From: an uncultured Bacteroidales bacterium
Lineage (GTDB): Bacteria; Bacteroidota; Bacteroidia; Bacteroidales; Muribaculaceae
DNA length: 48,268 nucleotides
Assembly: GCA_902792435.1 (NCBI GenBank)
Contig: CADAZN010000020.1
Coordinates: 1 to 48,268, forward strand
Reading direction: 5' to 3'
Every line of letters begins with the position of its first letter. Position 1 is the first letter of the stretch. This document shows positions 16,006 to 24,606 of the stretch, in pieces. The translations under genes and the position numbers were made by a program. The notes beneath the pieces were generated by a model. It was not told where the DNA came from. It was given only the letters and a program-made list of their open reading frames with translations, and made no database searches.

Positions 16006-17451
16006 CTAAAATTGCACATAAATGAAACTGTTACTCTCAAGAGCGCCAGTGAGAATGATGAAAACTATTGCCATAGCGATACACACCAGTTTCTTTGCTC
16101 TTGACGACGAATGCATGAAGTGAGCCTTACCACAATACTCGTCTTGATGCTCTTTGTAAATCATAACAAGAACTGATAGTAGCCCAAAAGTGAACAATGG
16201 CACTGTTGCTTGAAGATAGGGCATTGCCCAGTCGCTTGACAGCCATTTGTTCCAAGCCACTATAATGTCGTTAAATGAATTGGCTCTGAAATACATGGCA
16301 CCAATGCAACAAACCACAAAGTTGATGGCTATTCTCAGGCTCTTGAACCATGTTGACTGTTTTAAAGACTCGTGCTTTTTCTCCAACTTCTCACGCGGCA
16401 CTTTCATGATGCGTGACACAATCACCCACAAGCCATGATGAGCACCAAAGATAATATAGGTCCAATTGGCACCATGCCAAGCACCACATGCGATGAATGT
16501 CACCATCACGTTGAAATAAGAGCGCAGCTTGCTGCAACGGCTGCCACCCAGTGGAATGTAAATGTAATCCCTAAGCCAAAATGACAGCGACATGTGCCAG
16601 CGGCGCCAAAAATCACCTCCGTTAACGGCAAATAGTGGCTGCTTGAAGTTCTCGGTAACAGTGAGGCCCAATAGCCGCCCCACTCCAATCGCCATGTGGC
16701 TATATCCGGCAAAATCGCTGTACATTTGAATTAAGTATAACACCGAAGCCAGTGCAATTGATGATGCATTGTGATGCGACATGTTATTGAAAATAGCATC
16801 GGTATAAGGTGCTATGCGGTCGGCAATACAGGCTTTCATGAAGAAGCCCCACAGGATCCTAAGTGCGCCGTCGCTGATGTTGCTAGGCAACAATTTCCTT
16901 ACTTGCCCAAGTTGGGGCAAGAATGTAGTCGCCCGGTCGATAGGTCCCGACATCAACGTGGGAAAGAAGGCCACAAATGCTGTGAACTTAACAACATCGT
17001 GCTCTACCTGAATATTTCCGTTTGCCACGTCAACAATATAGCTTATGAGCTTGAATGTGAAATAACTGATTCCAAGGGGTGCAATAATATTGAGAGTGCC
17101 AGCATTAACTGTGAAACCTATACTCGTAATCAATGCCGAGAACTCGGTAATGAAAAAGTTCAAATACTTGAAGTAGATAAGAACACCAATTCCTGCACAA
17201 ACTCCAAATATTTTCAGCCATTTCGTTGAGGCAGTAGAATTGCCTTTTCTCTTTTCGGTACCTAAAGCAAGCCCATAGTAAAATGCTATTATAACAACAA
17301 ATAATGCGAGCAACTTGATACTCACATATCCATAAAAAACAAGAGAAGTGATTGCCAGCCAAGCATTCTGCCAACGAGAATTTCTCACCAGATAATAGAC
17401 AAGAAATACCACAGCAAAGAATATCCAAAAACCTATTGAATTAATTAGCAT
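16006..17451 (-). CDS. MBOAT O-acetyltransferase, AlgI-like
   Basis: Polytopic membrane protein of 481 residues of the membrane-bound O-acyltransferase family. The conserved tract WRRWHMSLSFWLRDYIYIPL and the catalytic-His region FIACGAWHGANWTYIIFGAHH are both intact, as in AlgI, PatA and DltB relatives. The family moves acetyl groups from cytoplasmic acetyl donors across the membrane for O-acetylation of polysaccharides. It is followed after 6 bases by the SGNH gene and preceded by the Wzy-like gene with a 12-base gap, all one operon. Target polymer is presumably the local exopolysaccharide. Confidence 0.92.
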   Translation of the reverse strand: MLINSIGFWIFFAVVFLVYYLVRNSRWQNAWLAITSLVFYGYVSIKLLALFVVIIAFYYGLALGTEKRKGNSTASTKWLKIFGVCAGIGVLIYFKYLNFFITEFSALITSIGFTVNAGTLNIIAPLGISYFTFKLISYIVDVANGNIQVEHDVVKFTAFVAFFPTLMSGPIDRATTFLPQLGQVRKLLPSNISDGALRILWGFFMKACIADRIAPYTDAIFNNMSHHNASSIALASVLYLIQMYSDFAGYSHMAIGVGRLLGLTVTENFKQPLFAVNGGDFWRRWHMSLSFWLRDYIYIPLGGSRCSKLRSYFNVMVTFIACGAWHGANWTYIIFGAHHGLWVIVSRIMKVPREKLEKKHESLKQSTWFKSLRIAINFVVCCIGAMYFRANSFNDIIVAWNKWLSSDWAMPYLQATVPLFTFGLLSVLVMIYKEHQDEYCGKAHFMHSSSRAKKLVCIAMAIVFIILTGALESNSFIYVQF

Positions 17452-17463
17452 GGCATTAAATCA

Positions 17464-18783
17464 TTAAGTTGCTATAACTGAAGATTTTTGTTGTGCTTCT
17501 TCATCCTTATTCCACGACAGGAAAAGGAATGTGAACATTACAAAACAGAAATTAGGATAGGACCAAAAGTCGGCATATAGCAATAATATTAAAACAAGCA
17601 TTAAGAAATAGGCTTGCATATTGAGATTTCGCTTAGGATAAAGAGGCGGTCTAATAAAGAAAAGGCTTATGAAAAAAGCGATATACCAAATAGACCCGGC
17701 AATTCCAAGTTGCAGGACAGCACTCATAATTTGCGGGCTAGTACCTTTAATTAGCCAATCATATTCGTTATAGAAGTCGGCTGCATCAACAATTTTTCCA
17801 TGCTTGTAAAGACTAAGTCCAAATCCCATCAGTTCGTGACCAGGATGTGCACTAAAAACCATGGGCATAATCATCAACTTGGCGATGCGAGGAATATCAA
17901 ACATTTCCTCATCATAGTTCTTCTCGGCATATTCGGCAGCCTTTTCCATAGTTTCAACATCGGCATCAAGATATTCCTCAAAAAATTCGGCATCCATCCT
18001 TAGCTTGCCTTGACTCTCATTAACAGTTGATGAATAGAAGAAACTTCCCACAGCAACTAGAATAATGACTACAGGCGCAAGAAACGCCATGCGGATGATG
18101 TACTTGCGGTCAATGGGCAAAAGCAGGATAAAATAGACTATAATTAGTGCGAAACTAATCTTTGTCTCGTTAAGGAAAGTTGGGAAGAGAAGAAAGATGA
18201 GGGTCCAGTTTTGGTAAAGTGACCGTAGGATATTGTTACGGTCAATGCGCTTGTTGAGCAGGTAGAATGAAACATAATAGATGCTGAAACTTAAAATTCC
18301 CGAGAACCAACCGCCCATAGTGCCACCCACATAGTCGCCAGCACCATACATAAAAAACTGGAAAAGAACGGTGGGAACCTGCAGCCACAGAAAGATGTAG
18401 AGTTGCTTGTCAAGTGACTTTACAAATAGGTCATGACGATATTCCGTAGCCCAAAAATAGCGCAAGATGGGTGGCAGGAACATTACAGGGAAGAAATATC
18501 TCAAGCCATTGAGCCACACGACAATGCTGTCATTATTGACAATAAATCCACTGATGGCTGCTATAACTAAAAAAGAGGAGACAAAAATAATGTCTATAGT
18601 TTTGCGCATGGTGCAAACCGCAAGAAATAACAGTATCACATCAACAGTCAGTTGTGATAGAGTTGTTAGGGGACTTGTTGAGGTGTTTCCCCAAATCAGG
18701 TCGCTGACGAAACCAGTGCATGTGGCAAGCCAGAAGCCGATGAAAAAGAGCCGTTGCAAGATGAATCGTACCTCAAATTTCAT
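17464..18783 (-). CDS. Wzy-like polysaccharide polymerase / O-antigen ligase-type membrane protein
   Basis: Membrane protein of 439 residues with roughly ten to twelve hydrophobic segments and one long hydrophilic loop (about residues 250-320, rich in Glu, Asp and Tyr: ESQGKLRMDAEFFEEYLDAD). That topology, with a large periplasmic loop, is usual for Wzy polymerases and O-antigen ligases, which have little sequence conservation. The surrounding Wzc, Wza and Wzx genes make polymerase the natural role. No signature motif proves it. It follows wzc after a 59-base gap holding a perfect palindrome. Confidence 0.7.
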   Translation of the reverse strand: MKFEVRFILQRLFFIGFWLATCTGFVSDLIWGNTSTSPLTTLSQLTVDVILLFLAVCTMRKTIDIIFVSSFLVIAAISGFIVNNDSIVVWLNGLRYFFPVMFLPPILRYFWATEYRHDLFVKSLDKQLYIFLWLQVPTVLFQFFMYGAGDYVGGTMGGWFSGILSFSIYYVSFYLLNKRIDRNNILRSLYQNWTLIFLLFPTFLNETKISFALIIVYFILLLPIDRKYIIRMAFLAPVVIILVAVGSFFYSSTVNESQGKLRMDAEFFEEYLDADVETMEKAAEYAEKNYDEEMFDIPRIAKLMIMPMVFSAHPGHELMGFGLSLYKHGKIVDAADFYNEYDWLIKGTSPQIMSAVLQLGIAGSIWYIAFFISLFFIRPPLYPKRNLNMQAYFLMLVLILLLYADFWSYPNFCFVMFTFLFLSWNKDEEAQQKSSVIAT

Positions 18784-18829
18784 GATTCTGGCAGTTGATG
18801 TACATTAACTTAATAAGTTTCGATAATCT

Positions 18830-18843
18830 GAATTGCGCAATTC
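18830..18843. repeat. Perfect 14-bp palindrome at the wzc stop
   Basis: GAATTGCGCAATTC reads identically on both strands and overlaps the first base of the wzc stop codon at its right end. Another short dyad, AACTTAATAAGTT, lies 13 bases to its left. This could be a protein site or a weak attenuator between wzc and the polymerase gene. Confidence 0.6.
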
Positions 18844-21185
18844 TACTTCTTATCTTTGCCGTAGCCGTAGCCGTAACCAGCCGAGAGGCGTGGGTTGCTA
18901 TCGTTGAGCACCAAGGCTGCGTTGTGGAACTGCTTGCGTGCTACCACATCGTTGAAGTACTTGATGAAGTTGCGCTTAGTGTGATTAGCACGAGTTACAA
19001 AGAGTGTTGCATCTCCAAACTTAGCCAACGAGAAAGTGTCGCTCACCATGGCAATGGGCGCAGAGTCGATGATAACTATGTCAAACTCATTGCGCAATTC
19101 TTCAAAGAACTTGGAAGTGCGCTCACCCAACAGCAACTCAGACGGATTGGGTGGAATGGGGCCTGCCACTATCACATTGAGATTCTCCACATCGGGAACG
19201 GTCTGTGTGATTTCGCTTAGTCCCATCTCAGAATTAGACAAATAGTTGGTCACACCAGGAACATCTTTTAATTTCAGCATGTTTGCCAACTGCGGACTTC
19301 GTATGTCCATACCAACTAGAGCTACTCTCTTGCCCAACAAGGCAAACGAGGACGCGAGGTTGGTACTTACAAACGACTTGCCTTCGCCACTGACTGACGA
19401 TGTCACGAGCACGACCTTGTCGTCTTTCTTGGTCATGAGGAACTGAACGTTGTTGCGCAGCAAGCGGAACAACTCGACAATCGACGATGTCTTGCCTGGC
19501 TTGACAACGAGCGAATCGCGGTGACGATTGTGGCAAATTTCGCCAAGCACGGGCGACTTGGTGAGGTCTTGAAGCTCGTCTTGTGTTGAGAACTTAGTAG
19601 TGAACAAGTTCTTGAGATACAGTAACAAGATGGGCAACATGAGTCCTGCTATCAAGCCAATGAGCAGCACCACAGGAACGTTGGGCGACACAGGCTTGCT
19701 TTGAGCATAGGCATTGTCAACTACTTTACCTTTGGGAGTGGTTGCCGCCAGCACCAGAGCATTTTCCTCACGCTTTTGAAGCAAGAAGGTATAAAGTGTG
19801 TTCTGGATGCCTTGCTCACGATAGAGCGAGCGCATTTCTCTCTCCTGCTTTGGCACCTGTTGCATTTCGCCCTGCGACTCGTTGCTCACCTGATTGGCTT
19901 TATCGATTTGAATCCTGAGAGCATTTAGTGTGTTGTTCACTCCCTTGCGAATCGTTTCACGCATTGTGATGAGCTGGTTGTCAATTTCCTGAAGTGCTTC
20001 ATTTCCCTCTTTAGCACTCTTTGCAAGCTCAGCTCGCCTCATTGCCAACTCATTGAAAGCCTTAATAGAGCCCGATGCCGCAGTGGAATCGGCCTCAAAG
20101 GGGATGTAGGAATGAGCATTGCGTGGATCGCTGATAAACTCATTGATGAGATTCACGATGCGATATTGAGCCTCGAGGGCGACAATCTTGTTCTCGGCAT
20201 GCTCCTGGCGCGCGATGCTGGTCTTGGTCTGAATCCCCACATCGGCCATGTTGTGTGCTTGCTTGTAGGCCTCAATCTCGGCCTCACTACCAGTAAGATC
20301 CTTGTAAATGAGCCCAAGTCTGTCTTCAATAAATTTTGCCGTATTGACGGCTTGCTCATCCTTTTCCTGTTGACCTCGCTGGTTATAGAGCGATATCATG
20401 GTGTTGAGCATGTCCTTGCCTCGCTTGATGTTGGCAATCTCAACATCCATATAAATAGCGTTGCTCTTCTTGTTGAGCACCTTCACGGTCATGTCTTCCA
20501 TAATGCCCTCGGTGCGCAACTGATTACCGGCAACATTGGCATTGACTATAGTTTCTTTTCCAGGCTTATAGAACTCAGTAGTTCGCACTTGATAGGTGCC
20601 ATAAGGCGTGCTCACATTCACTGGCAGCGCCTGGTCCTTGAGACTGGCTAGCGTTTTGAAATATCCCTTCTTTACATTGATATCAGCCTTTCCATCTTTC
20701 TTGACAGTGACCTTAAAGTTCATACCTATTGAAAGCGTGTCAAACACCTCGTCGGGTGCATCAATCTCAATGGGCGAGTTGTTGTAAAGGTCCTCACGGT
20801 TGAGCATGTCTTTGCGCAAGATATAGAGACGATTGAGCTTCAACTCTTTAACCATCTTGTTGCAGATATCTTGCGAACCCATCACTACCACCTCGTCATC
20901 AACACTAGCTCCACCGCTTCCTATTGAGAGGCTCTTCAATAACGATGCTCCCGCGCTGCCAGCAGTGTCGTCCTGGTCTACAAGAACAGTAGACACCACG
21001 AGATATTTCGGCAACTTATACTTCAGGAAGAGTACCGAGAGTCCAATGCAAGCTATTAACGAGAGCACAAAAAGCCACCAAAAGCGCTTATATTTGTTGA
21101 CTATGCTACCAAAGTCAATAATCTTTTCGCCTTGCGGTGCTATTGTATTGTTGTTATTCTCATAGGAATTGTTGCTCATATCCAA
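18843..21185 (-). CDS. Wzc-type tyrosine autokinase / chain-length regulator
   Basis: Inner-membrane protein of 780 residues that controls polymer length and export through cyclic autophosphorylation. The N-terminal Wzz domain follows a first membrane segment (FWWLFVLSLIACIGLSVLFL); a long coiled-coil periplasmic part runs to about residue 490; the second membrane segment is VPVVLLIGLIAGLMLPILLL. The cytoplasmic BY-kinase has Walker A VSGEGKSFVSTNLA (Lys about 603), Walker A' VALVGMDIRSP and Walker B FDIVIIDSAPIAM. The C-terminus GYGYGYGKDKK provides only three closely spaced tyrosines, fewer than many enterobacterial Wzc tails. It follows the Wza-like gene by 50 bases. No Wzb phosphatase gene is visible in the window. 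Confidence 0.93.
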   Translation of the reverse strand: MDMSNNSYENNNNTIAPQGEKIIDFGSIVNKYKRFWWLFVLSLIACIGLSVLFLKYKLPKYLVVSTVLVDQDDTAGSAGASLLKSLSIGSGGASVDDEVVVMGSQDICNKMVKELKLNRLYILRKDMLNREDLYNNSPIEIDAPDEVFDTLSIGMNFKVTVKKDGKADINVKKGYFKTLASLKDQALPVNVSTPYGTYQVRTTEFYKPGKETIVNANVAGNQLRTEGIMEDMTVKVLNKKSNAIYMDVEIANIKRGKDMLNTMISLYNQRGQQEKDEQAVNTAKFIEDRLGLIYKDLTGSEAEIEAYKQAHNMADVGIQTKTSIARQEHAENKIVALEAQYRIVNLINEFISDPRNAHSYIPFEADSTAASGSIKAFNELAMRRAELAKSAKEGNEALQEIDNQLITMRETIRKGVNNTLNALRIQIDKANQVSNESQGEMQQVPKQEREMRSLYREQGIQNTLYTFLLQKREENALVLAATTPKGKVVDNAYAQSKPVSPNVPVVLLIGLIAGLMLPILLLYLKNLFTTKFSTQDELQDLTKSPVLGEICHNRHRDSLVVKPGKTSSIVELFRLLRNNVQFLMTKKDDKVVLVTSSVSGEGKSFVSTNLASSFALLGKRVALVGMDIRSPQLANMLKLKDVPGVTNYLSNSEMGLSEITQTVPDVENLNVIVAGPIPPNPSELLLGERTSKFFEELRNEFDIVIIDSAPIAMVSDTFSLAKFGDATLFVTRANHTKRNFIKYFNDVVARKQFHNAALVLNDSNPRLSAGYGYGYGKDKK

Positions 21186-21235
21186 GAAAGATTTTGTGTA
21201 ATTTTAGACAACGTAATCAAAATCAAAAGACTTAT

Positions 21236-22045
21236 TTATTTCACTGCCAGAGCTATGACAAGTGATGCAATCACCGAAGCGGCACTCACGATAGTGGAAA
21301 TAACTGTGAGCTTGTAAGCGTTATTTTGGTTATACTTCGAGTTGTCAATGCGAATTTGGTTAGGCTCAACATAGACCACATCGTTTTGCTGCAGGTAGAA
21401 ATAGGGCGAGGAGAAAATGTTGCTGTCGGCAAGATTCATGCGGTGATAGGTCTGCTTACCATTCTCCTCGCGAATCACCATCACGTTACTGCGCTCGCCA
21501 TACTCGGTGAGGTCGCCTGCTGCGCTAAGAGCATCGAGCAGTGTGAATCGCTCTGTATTGACATGTATGCGTTGTGGAGTCTTCACCTCACCCATCACGT
21601 TGATGTTGAAGCCCAACAATTCTACCCTCACAAATGGATCTTTTACCGTTTGGCTAACTCTTGCAAAAATCATTTGCTCTATCTCACGAGTAGTTTTCCC
21701 AACCACATTGAGCTTTCCAATTACAGGCATCATGATGTCGCCATCTTTGTTTACGACATAAGACTGCAGACGTGGCATGGCTTGGGTGCTCATTTCACCA
21801 CGAGTGGCGGTGTTGGCCTGTGGCTGGTTGAACATAGCAGTAGCCTCGGGGACCGATGACGAAACAATTATCGACAATTCATCTTGAGGAACAATCTTAA
21901 TATCATATCCCATGCCTTGTGGCATCACTCCCGATGGGCTGTCGCCCAAGTTGCGGAAGTAGGAAAGATTGTTCTCGGTAGCAGTCTTGCATCCGGTGAG
22001 AGCCAGCATTGCAACAGCAATTATAATTAAGTTTTTGATATTCAT
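21236..22045 (-). CDS. Wza-like polysaccharide export outer-membrane lipoprotein
   Basis: Lipoprotein of 269 residues. The signal ends in the lipobox LTGC (NLIIIAVAMLALTGCKTATE). The poly_export (PES) domain begins near YDIKIVPQDELSIIVSSS and is followed by SLBB-like repeats (VVGKTTREIEQMIFARV and GEVKTPQRIHVNTERFTLLD). The C-terminal hydrophobic stretch TVISTIVSAASVIASLVIAL could be an outer-membrane helix as in Wza. Together with Wzc it would form the envelope-spanning export channel. It lies 50 bases before wzc and 51 after the Wzx gene in the same direction. Confidence 0.92.
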   Translation of the reverse strand: MNIKNLIIIAVAMLALTGCKTATENNLSYFRNLGDSPSGVMPQGMGYDIKIVPQDELSIIVSSSVPEATAMFNQPQANTATRGEMSTQAMPRLQSYVVNKDGDIMMPVIGKLNVVGKTTREIEQMIFARVSQTVKDPFVRVELLGFNINVMGEVKTPQRIHVNTERFTLLDALSAAGDLTEYGERSNVMVIREENGKQTYHRMNLADSNIFSSPYFYLQQNDVVYVEPNQIRIDNSKYNQNNAYKLTVISTIVSAASVIASLVIALAVK

Positions 22046-22096
22046 AATTTTGTTCTAAAAGAAATCTATATTACGTGTATATTATATTTTTAACGT

Positions 22097-23548
22097 TTAT
22101 TTGCGCTCAATATTGTTTACCACCCCTAATTTTTGGGAGAACTTGCCCCACAACTCGTCTCGCATATCCTTTGGAATCGCCAGTAAGGCAACTGCACAAG
22201 CCGCTATCATATACAATAGCAGCAACCACCATGCATCGACAAAGTGGAACGGCACAACGCCTATCAATATAATGACAATAGCTATTGTCGTGGGCGGGTA
22301 GAACGAGAGTTTGAAATATCGTTTCATGTCGTGCAAGCGATACAAGAAAAGCACTGTGTAAGTGATAATTGAGGTGGCGATTGCTCCATACACTCCAAGT
22401 TGCTTAACAAGAATGAAGTTGCACACAATATTGACTATTGCAGCCAAAACAATTGCCGGCAGAGTGCGAGAAGTGTCCTTTGCACACTGATACCCCATGT
22501 CGAAAAAAGCCGACAAGGAGAAAAGCACAGCCGATATTCCCATGAGATAGAGATAGCTGACGCTCTCTTGAAATTTCTCATCAATTATTAACGGATAAAT
22601 AATTTTAAGCGAGAAGGCATAGGCTGTAATCAAGATTGCCTGAATCCCTATGTAGGAATTGAACATCTTGGAAAAGAACTTGTTGCGATCGGGACTATTG
22701 TACTGCAAAATGGCAGTTTCCTGCCAAGCCTGATAGAAGATGATGGAAAGGATGTAAATGATGCTATTGAAGCGGAAAGCTACCGCATACACACCATTCA
22801 CTTCAAGGTCAAGGTAGTAGTTAATGAACCATCGGTCGCTGCTTCCAGTGAGCCACCAGCACAACGAACCAGGCAACAACGGCAATGAATACTTGATGAG
22901 GTCGCGCGACACCTGCTTGATGTCGACGTTGAACTTGAAGTAGGTGGCAATAATCTTTAGCCTTAACTCTAAGTAAACCAGTGCTACAGCTCGCGCCAGA
23001 ATATTAGCGATGAAGATACCTGTAATCCCCCAGGGAAGAATCACCACAAATACCAAGCTGAAAAGCAAAATGCCAAACGAGGAAATGATGCCTGCAGCAA
23101 CAAATTCCACGTTATTTCCAAGTCCGCGAGCCACTTGTGTGATGACCTCAAATAACGACATCACAATTAGCAGCCCAAAGCAGTACCACAAATAGTCGAT
23201 GCTTGTGAACATTGCCAGCAAAATAGTGGCCACAAGCGACACTACCACACTGGAAACAAGGCTTTTATAGATAAAAGTAATAATCTTTCCACGTTGGTCT
23301 TGATCTTGTGTCTCGAGCAAGAAACGAAATGCTCCATCGCGCAATTGCAACGTCACGAAAGGTACTATCAAAAAAATGACTGTCAAGCACAGGTCGTAAT
23401 ATCCCATATCGCTCTTGCTAATAAAATGGGTATAAACAGCCGCCATCACAAACGTGAGAATCTTAGATCCCAGATTTCCGATGGCATATATGCCTAAGTC
23501 CTTCAAGAACTTAGACGAACGCTCGCCCTTTGTGCTGTTAGAAGTCAA
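22097..23548 (-). CDS. Wzx-type oligosaccharide flippase
   Basis: Polytopic membrane protein of 483 residues of the MOP exporter superfamily, with about 12-14 hydrophobic segments. The N-terminal FLKDLGIYAIGNLGSKILTF and the later SLPLLPGSLCWWLTGSSDRW are usual landmarks of Wzx/RfbX flippases. It would flip lipid-linked repeat units to the periplasmic face for the Wzy-like polymerase. The gene begins 21 bases after the glutaminyl cyclase gene, suggesting read-through from PBP1A-nadB into the polysaccharide locus. Confidence 0.92.
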   Translation of the reverse strand: MTSNSTKGERSSKFLKDLGIYAIGNLGSKILTFVMAAVYTHFISKSDMGYYDLCLTVIFLIVPFVTLQLRDGAFRFLLETQDQDQRGKIITFIYKSLVSSVVVSLVATILLAMFTSIDYLWYCFGLLIVMSLFEVITQVARGLGNNVEFVAAGIISSFGILLFSLVFVVILPWGITGIFIANILARAVALVYLELRLKIIATYFKFNVDIKQVSRDLIKYSLPLLPGSLCWWLTGSSDRWFINYYLDLEVNGVYAVAFRFNSIIYILSIIFYQAWQETAILQYNSPDRNKFFSKMFNSYIGIQAILITAYAFSLKIIYPLIIDEKFQESVSYLYLMGISAVLFSLSAFFDMGYQCAKDTSRTLPAIVLAAIVNIVCNFILVKQLGVYGAIATSIITYTVLFLYRLHDMKRYFKLSFYPPTTIAIVIILIGVVPFHFVDAWWLLLLYMIAACAVALLAIPKDMRDELWGKFSQKLGVVNNIERK

Positions 23549-23569
23549 TTAATATTAATGGTTTTGGGG

Positions 23570-24544
23570 TTAGTAGCTGTAGATGACATTGGCGATTGTT
23601 TGGCCCACTACCTTGAGTATGGTAGGGTCAATTTTGTCGAGTGTATCGCCTGTTGTGTGCCACCCATCAAAAAAGCCGGTGTTGCTGTCCTGCCTCATGT
23701 CGATTATATCGATGCACTTGATTCCCATATTGTTAACCACTATGTGGTCATCGGTGATAGCGCCTCCCATGTTGTTGTCGAAATAGGAACCGAAACCACT
23801 CTGTTGAGCTATGTCCCACACCTCGTTGACCACGCTGGGAGCATACTGCATCGACTGGAATTCCTTGCTAAACTTGGCGCCCTTGGCACCCACCATGTCG
23901 AGCAGAATGCCAAAGCGTGGTGAATAGCCTGCCACATGTGGATGCTTGGCCCAGTACTGTGTGCCAAGTGCCCAAGAATCCTCATCGTCGTTCTCACCCC
24001 AGTCCTCGGCATCAACGAGAAGTATATCGACACCTACGTTTGGTTTCTTGTCCTTCATCAGTTGTGCAAGCTCAAGCAACACCGCCACGCCGCTAGCCGC
24101 ATCGTTTGCGCCCATCACTGGCTCCTTGTGCTTGGCGGGATCGGGGTCATTATCGGCCCATGGACGGCAGTCCCAATGTGCGAGCAACAAGATGCGGTCA
24201 TCTTTGTCAAAATTCACACTGCCAATGAAGTTCTTGATGTTCAATGTCTTGTTGTCAAAAGTAGTGACTTGAGCCTCTTGCACAATCACTGTGTCGCAGC
24301 TTTGACGCAATGATTGTTCGAGCCATTCGGCGCACTTGCTATGAGCTGGTGTGCCGGGCACACGAGGTCCAAAATCGCATTGTAGCTTGACAAGGCTATA
24401 GGCATTTTCACCGCTGAATTCCACGACCGACACTGCTGTCGCATTCTCGCTCGAGGCACTGCTTGAACCGCTGTGCTGCTGCGATTTACAACCCGATAGA
24501 GTCACAACTGCCAGTATTATGATAAAAACTTTAAAAAAATGCAT
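23570..24544 (-). CDS. Glutaminyl cyclase-like M28 lipoprotein
   Basis: Lipoprotein of 324 residues (lipobox LSGC after FKVFIIILAVVT). The fold is the M28 zinc peptidase type. Zinc ligands fit the single-zinc glutaminyl cyclase set: Asp near 146 in GANDAASGVAVLLE, Glu near 180 in LVDAEDWGE, and His near 266 in AITDDHIVV. Strings such as LLAHWDCRPWADNDPDPAKH and LGTQYWAKHPH closely recall the Porphyromonas gingivalis enzyme, which forms N-terminal pyroglutamate on exported proteins. Many Bacteroidota proteins have Gln after signal cleavage, so it probably serves the general secretome, not the polysaccharide. It follows nadB by 62 bases. Confidence 0.85.
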   Translation of the reverse strand: MHFFKVFIIILAVVTLSGCKSQQHSGSSSASSENATAVSVVEFSGENAYSLVKLQCDFGPRVPGTPAHSKCAEWLEQSLRQSCDTVIVQEAQVTTFDNKTLNIKNFIGSVNFDKDDRILLLAHWDCRPWADNDPDPAKHKEPVMGANDAASGVAVLLELAQLMKDKKPNVGVDILLVDAEDWGENDDEDSWALGTQYWAKHPHVAGYSPRFGILLDMVGAKGAKFSKEFQSMQYAPSVVNEVWDIAQQSGFGSYFDNNMGGAITDDHIVVNNMGIKCIDIIDMRQDSNTGFFDGWHTTGDTLDKIDPTILKVVGQTIANVIYSY

Positions 24545-24606
24545 TGATTAAAAAGGAGTTAAAGGAATCAAAAACTGAAAACTAACTACTTAGGAATGAA
24601 AACTAA

